Shown here: piece by piece, positions 13,006 through 15,187 of the stretch
Layout of the letters: each line of letters begins with the position of its first letter
Position numbering within the stretch: the first letter of the stretch is position 1
From: Saprospiraceae bacterium UBA6168
GTDB lineage: Bacteria; Bacteroidota; Bacteroidia; Chitinophagales; Saprospiraceae
Direction of reading: 5' to 3'
DNA length: 15,187 nucleotides
Assembly: GCA_002435785.1 (NCBI GenBank)
Contig: DIUC01000053.1
Span: forward strand, 1-15,187
Program-made: the position numbers and the translations under genes
Notes under the pieces: model-generated
The model's input: only the letters and a program-made list of their open reading frames with translations
The model's database searches: none
What the model was told of the DNA's origin: nothing

Positions 13006-15187
13006 ATGAAATTGAAAACCTTTACATCCATCTTCCTTTTACTGTCCACCTTCGGCGCCTTACAGGCGCAACACTCCGTTGCAAGGGAGTGGAACGAAAT
13101 GCTGATTTTCGCCATCCGTGGGGACTTTGGCAGGCCCACCATCCACGCCCGCAATCTGTTTCACACCTCTATAGTTATGTACGATGCCTGGGCAGCGTAT
13201 GACGACGTAGCCACCCCCTATCTTTTGGGCAACACCGTGGGCAACTTCACCTGCCCGTTCGATGGCGTGCCACCGCCCGCCGATGTGGTGGCTGCCAGGG
13301 AAAAGGCCATCAGTTTTGCGGCGTACCGACTCCTCAAGCACCGTTTCGCCAATTCGCCCGGCAATACCAACCCCCTGTTCTTTACTTCCCAGCAGTTGGA
13401 CTTCAAGATGTTGCAGTTGGGGTACGACATAACGAATACCAGCCAAGATTATACTACTGGCGACCCCGCAGCCCTCGGCAACTACATCGCCAGCCAAATG
13501 ATCGGCTTCGGCTATCAGGACGGCTCCAACGAGCAGTTCAACTACGCCAACCTCTACTACCAGCCCGTGAACCCGCCGCTTATTACCAAACAGTTAGGCA
13601 ACCCCAACCTAGTGGACTTCAACCGCTGGCAGCAGTTGACCCTCGACCTTTTTATTGACCAAAACGGCATACCCATCCCATTCAACACGCCGCCAGCGCT
13701 TACGCCAGAATGGGGCAACCTTGTGCCTTTTGCGCTGGGTGCCGATGACAAAACGACCTTTCAGCGGGATGGCCACGACTGGAACGTTTACCACGACCCC
13801 GGACAGCCACCTCAAGTTGACTTGAACGGCACTGCCGCCGCCAATGCTGAATACATTTGGAACTTTGCGTTGGTGTCCACTTGGTCGAGCCACATGTCTC
13901 CTGACGACAACGAGGTATGGGACATTTCACCCGCCTCCGTCGGCAATATCGCCGTCGAAGACCTGCCCACCACATTCGACGAGTACCAGGCTTTTTACAA
14001 ACTGACCGAAGGCGGCACCAACTTCTCTAATGGCTATGCCGTCAACCCAAAAACAGGACAGCCCTACACCCCACAGTTCGTGACACGGGGCGATTATGCA
14101 AGGGTCTTGGCTGAGTTCTGGGCGGATGGCCCCAACTCCGACACGCCTCCGGGCCACTGGTTCGAGATACTCAACTACGTCATGGACCACCCACAATTTG
14201 AACGCAAATACAAAGGGCAAGGAGCCGTGATTGATGACCTGGAATATGACGTCAAAGCCTATTTCATGCTTGGCGGGGCAATGCAGGACGCAGCCATCAC
14301 CGCATGGGGTGTCAAGGGCTATTACGATGGTATTCGCCCAATCTCTGCCATACGAGGCATGGCAGAAAAAGGCCAAAGCACAGACCCCCTATTGTCGAAC
14401 TACCACCCCGCCGGTTTGCCATTGATTCCTGGCTTTATCGAAATAGTGGAGGCAGGCGACCCGCTTGCTGGCATAAGCAATGAATACGTCGGCGAGGTGA
14501 AAGTCTTAGCTTGGAGGGGACCAGATTATATCGTGTTCCCTGCGACGGACGAAGCTGGCGTAGATTGGATTTTGGCAAAATACTGGTGGCCTTACCAGCG
14601 ACCTACTTTCGTATCGCCACCATTCCCCGGCTATATCTCCGGCCACTCCACATTTTCCCGCACCGCTGCCGAAGTGCTGACCGCTCTCACGGGTGACCCT
14701 TTCTTCCCCGGCGGCAAGAGCGAGTTCGTTTGCAACCAAAACCAGTTCCTTGTTTTTGAAGATGGCCCAAGCCAGACCGTCACACTTGAATGGGCCACTT
14801 ATCGGGATGCCTCCGACCAGTGCAGCCTTTCCCGCATCTGGGGCGGCATACACCCACCGGTGGACGATATCCCAGGCCGCAAGGCTGGGATTTTGATTGC
14901 TGCTGACGTGGTAACTCATGCCGAAACCTATTTCTTCAAGGACGAGGACAATGACGGTTTCTACAACTATGTGGATTGCGACGACAACAATGCAGCCGTG
15001 AACCCCAATGCCGCAGAGGTTTGTGACGGCTTGGACAACGACTGCAATGGCAGCATTGACGACGGCCTCGTTTTCACCACTTACTACCTTGATGGTGATG
15101 GCGATGGGTTTGGCACCGCCGCAACTGCCTTGTCTTCGTGCGCTGCATCAGCCCCAACCAATTACGTGACCAACAGCAGCGACTGCG
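13006..15187 (+). CDS. Secreted vanadium-haloperoxidase-type enzyme with MopE-like repeats (3' end outside window)
   Basis: At least 727 codons, open at the window edge. A Sec signal peptide (MKLKTFTSIFLLLSTFGALQA) is cut after residue 21. Residues to about 640 form an all-helical vanadium-dependent haloperoxidase/PAP2-type domain with the complete vanadate pocket: K525-x6-R532-P533 (KYWWPYQRP), S545-G546-H547 (GYISGHST) and S609-R610-x5-H616 (SRIWGGIH). Such enzymes oxidise halides with hydrogen peroxide or hydrolyse phosphate; which applies here is undetermined. From about 646 come Asp-rich repeats: DEDNDGFYNYVDCDD...NPNAAEVCDGLDNDCNGSIDD, then a second starting YLDGDGDGFG (about 694). These are of the MopE-type putative metal-binding class. 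A type IX C-terminal sorting domain would be expected past the window, but this is inference. No frameshift is seen. Confidence 0.9.
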   Translation, partial: MKLKTFTSIFLLLSTFGALQAQHSVAREWNEMLIFAIRGDFGRPTIHARNLFHTSIVMYDAWAAYDDVATPYLLGNTVGNFTCPFDGVPPPADVVAAREKAISFAAYRLLKHRFANSPGNTNPLFFTSQQLDFKMLQLGYDITNTSQDYTTGDPAALGNYIASQMIGFGYQDGSNEQFNYANLYYQPVNPPLITKQLGNPNLVDFNRWQQLTLDLFIDQNGIPIPFNTPPALTPEWGNLVPFALGADDKTTFQRDGHDWNVYHDPGQPPQVDLNGTAAANAEYIWNFALVSTWSSHMSPDDNEVWDISPASVGNIAVEDLPTTFDEYQAFYKLTEGGTNFSNGYAVNPKTGQPYTPQFVTRGDYARVLAEFWADGPNSDTPPGHWFEILNYVMDHPQFERKYKGQGAVIDDLEYDVKAYFMLGGAMQDAAITAWGVKGYYDGIRPISAIRGMAEKGQSTDPLLSNYHPAGLPLIPGFIEIVEAGDPLAGISNEYVGEVKVLAWRGPDYIVFPATDEAGVDWILAKYWWPYQRPTFVSPPFPGYISGHSTFSRTAAEVLTALTGDPFFPGGKSEFVCNQNQFLVFEDGPSQTVTLEWATYRDASDQCSLSRIWGGIHPPVDDIPGRKAGILIAADVVTHAETYFFKDEDNDGFYNYVDCDDNNAAVNPNAAEVCDGLDNDCNGSIDDGLVFTTYYLDGDGDGFGTAATALSSCAASAPTNYVTNSSDC

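Noticed and set aside
13060..14919. Several minus-strand frames at 13060-13497, 13609-13893, 13927-14376 and 14506-14919.
   Set aside because: All are antisense to the haloperoxidase-type gene, which runs uninterrupted on the plus strand to the window edge.

Overview
The window looks like a chromosomal piece of a member of the Bacteroidota, probably a Saprospiraceae/Lewinella-type bacterium. This rests on a PorP/SprF-family outer-membrane protein, a YidC of the Bacteroidota form, a SMUG2/DUF4918 glycosylase, a DUF6438 lipoprotein, MopE-like repeats on a secreted enzyme, near absence of Shine-Dalgarno sequences, and -7 promoter boxes of the Bacteroidota form TAnnTTTG. The genus is an inference.

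Layout. 73-2061 (-) is an LTA-synthase-family membrane sulfatase-fold transferase, divergent from hemD (2249-2911, +). A 49-residue membrane protein (2933-3082, -) converges on hemD and ends in a U-tract terminator. Next on the minus strand are a DUF6438 lipoprotein (3345-3875) and yidC (3990-5870). A SMUG2-like uracil-DNA glycosylase (6159-6860, +) converges on an RsmB/NOP-type rRNA m5C methyltransferase (6944-8179, -), which is followed upstream by an orphan PorP/SprF protein (8424-9533, -). A secreted PhoD-like phosphatase (9783-11108, +) converges on a LexA/CI-like S24 autorepressor (11356-12087, -) with a GNAT acetyltransferase (12191-12748, -) upstream of it. The window ends inside a large secreted vanadium-haloperoxidase-type enzyme (13006 to beyond 15187, +) carrying MopE-like calcium/metal-binding repeats.

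The genes are mostly unrelated single units (envelope biogenesis, haem, repair, rRNA modification, secreted enzymes), and I see no defence island, prophage, CRISPR or insertion sequence. The most unusual content is intergenic. Two arrays of an 8-bp repeat (consensus AATYCAAC) flank yidC, each built of two inverted halves. Two roughly 102-106 bp palindromic elements flank the methyltransferase gene; each can fold as a long outer stem with two inner hairpins and abuts the 3' end of a minus-strand gene. The first has the GTAG-plus-hairpin look of paired REP (BIME) sequences and supplies the last codons and stop of the glycosylase gene. A short 7-bp tandem repeat lies before the methyltransferase gene.

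All calls come from reading the sequence; no database search was run.
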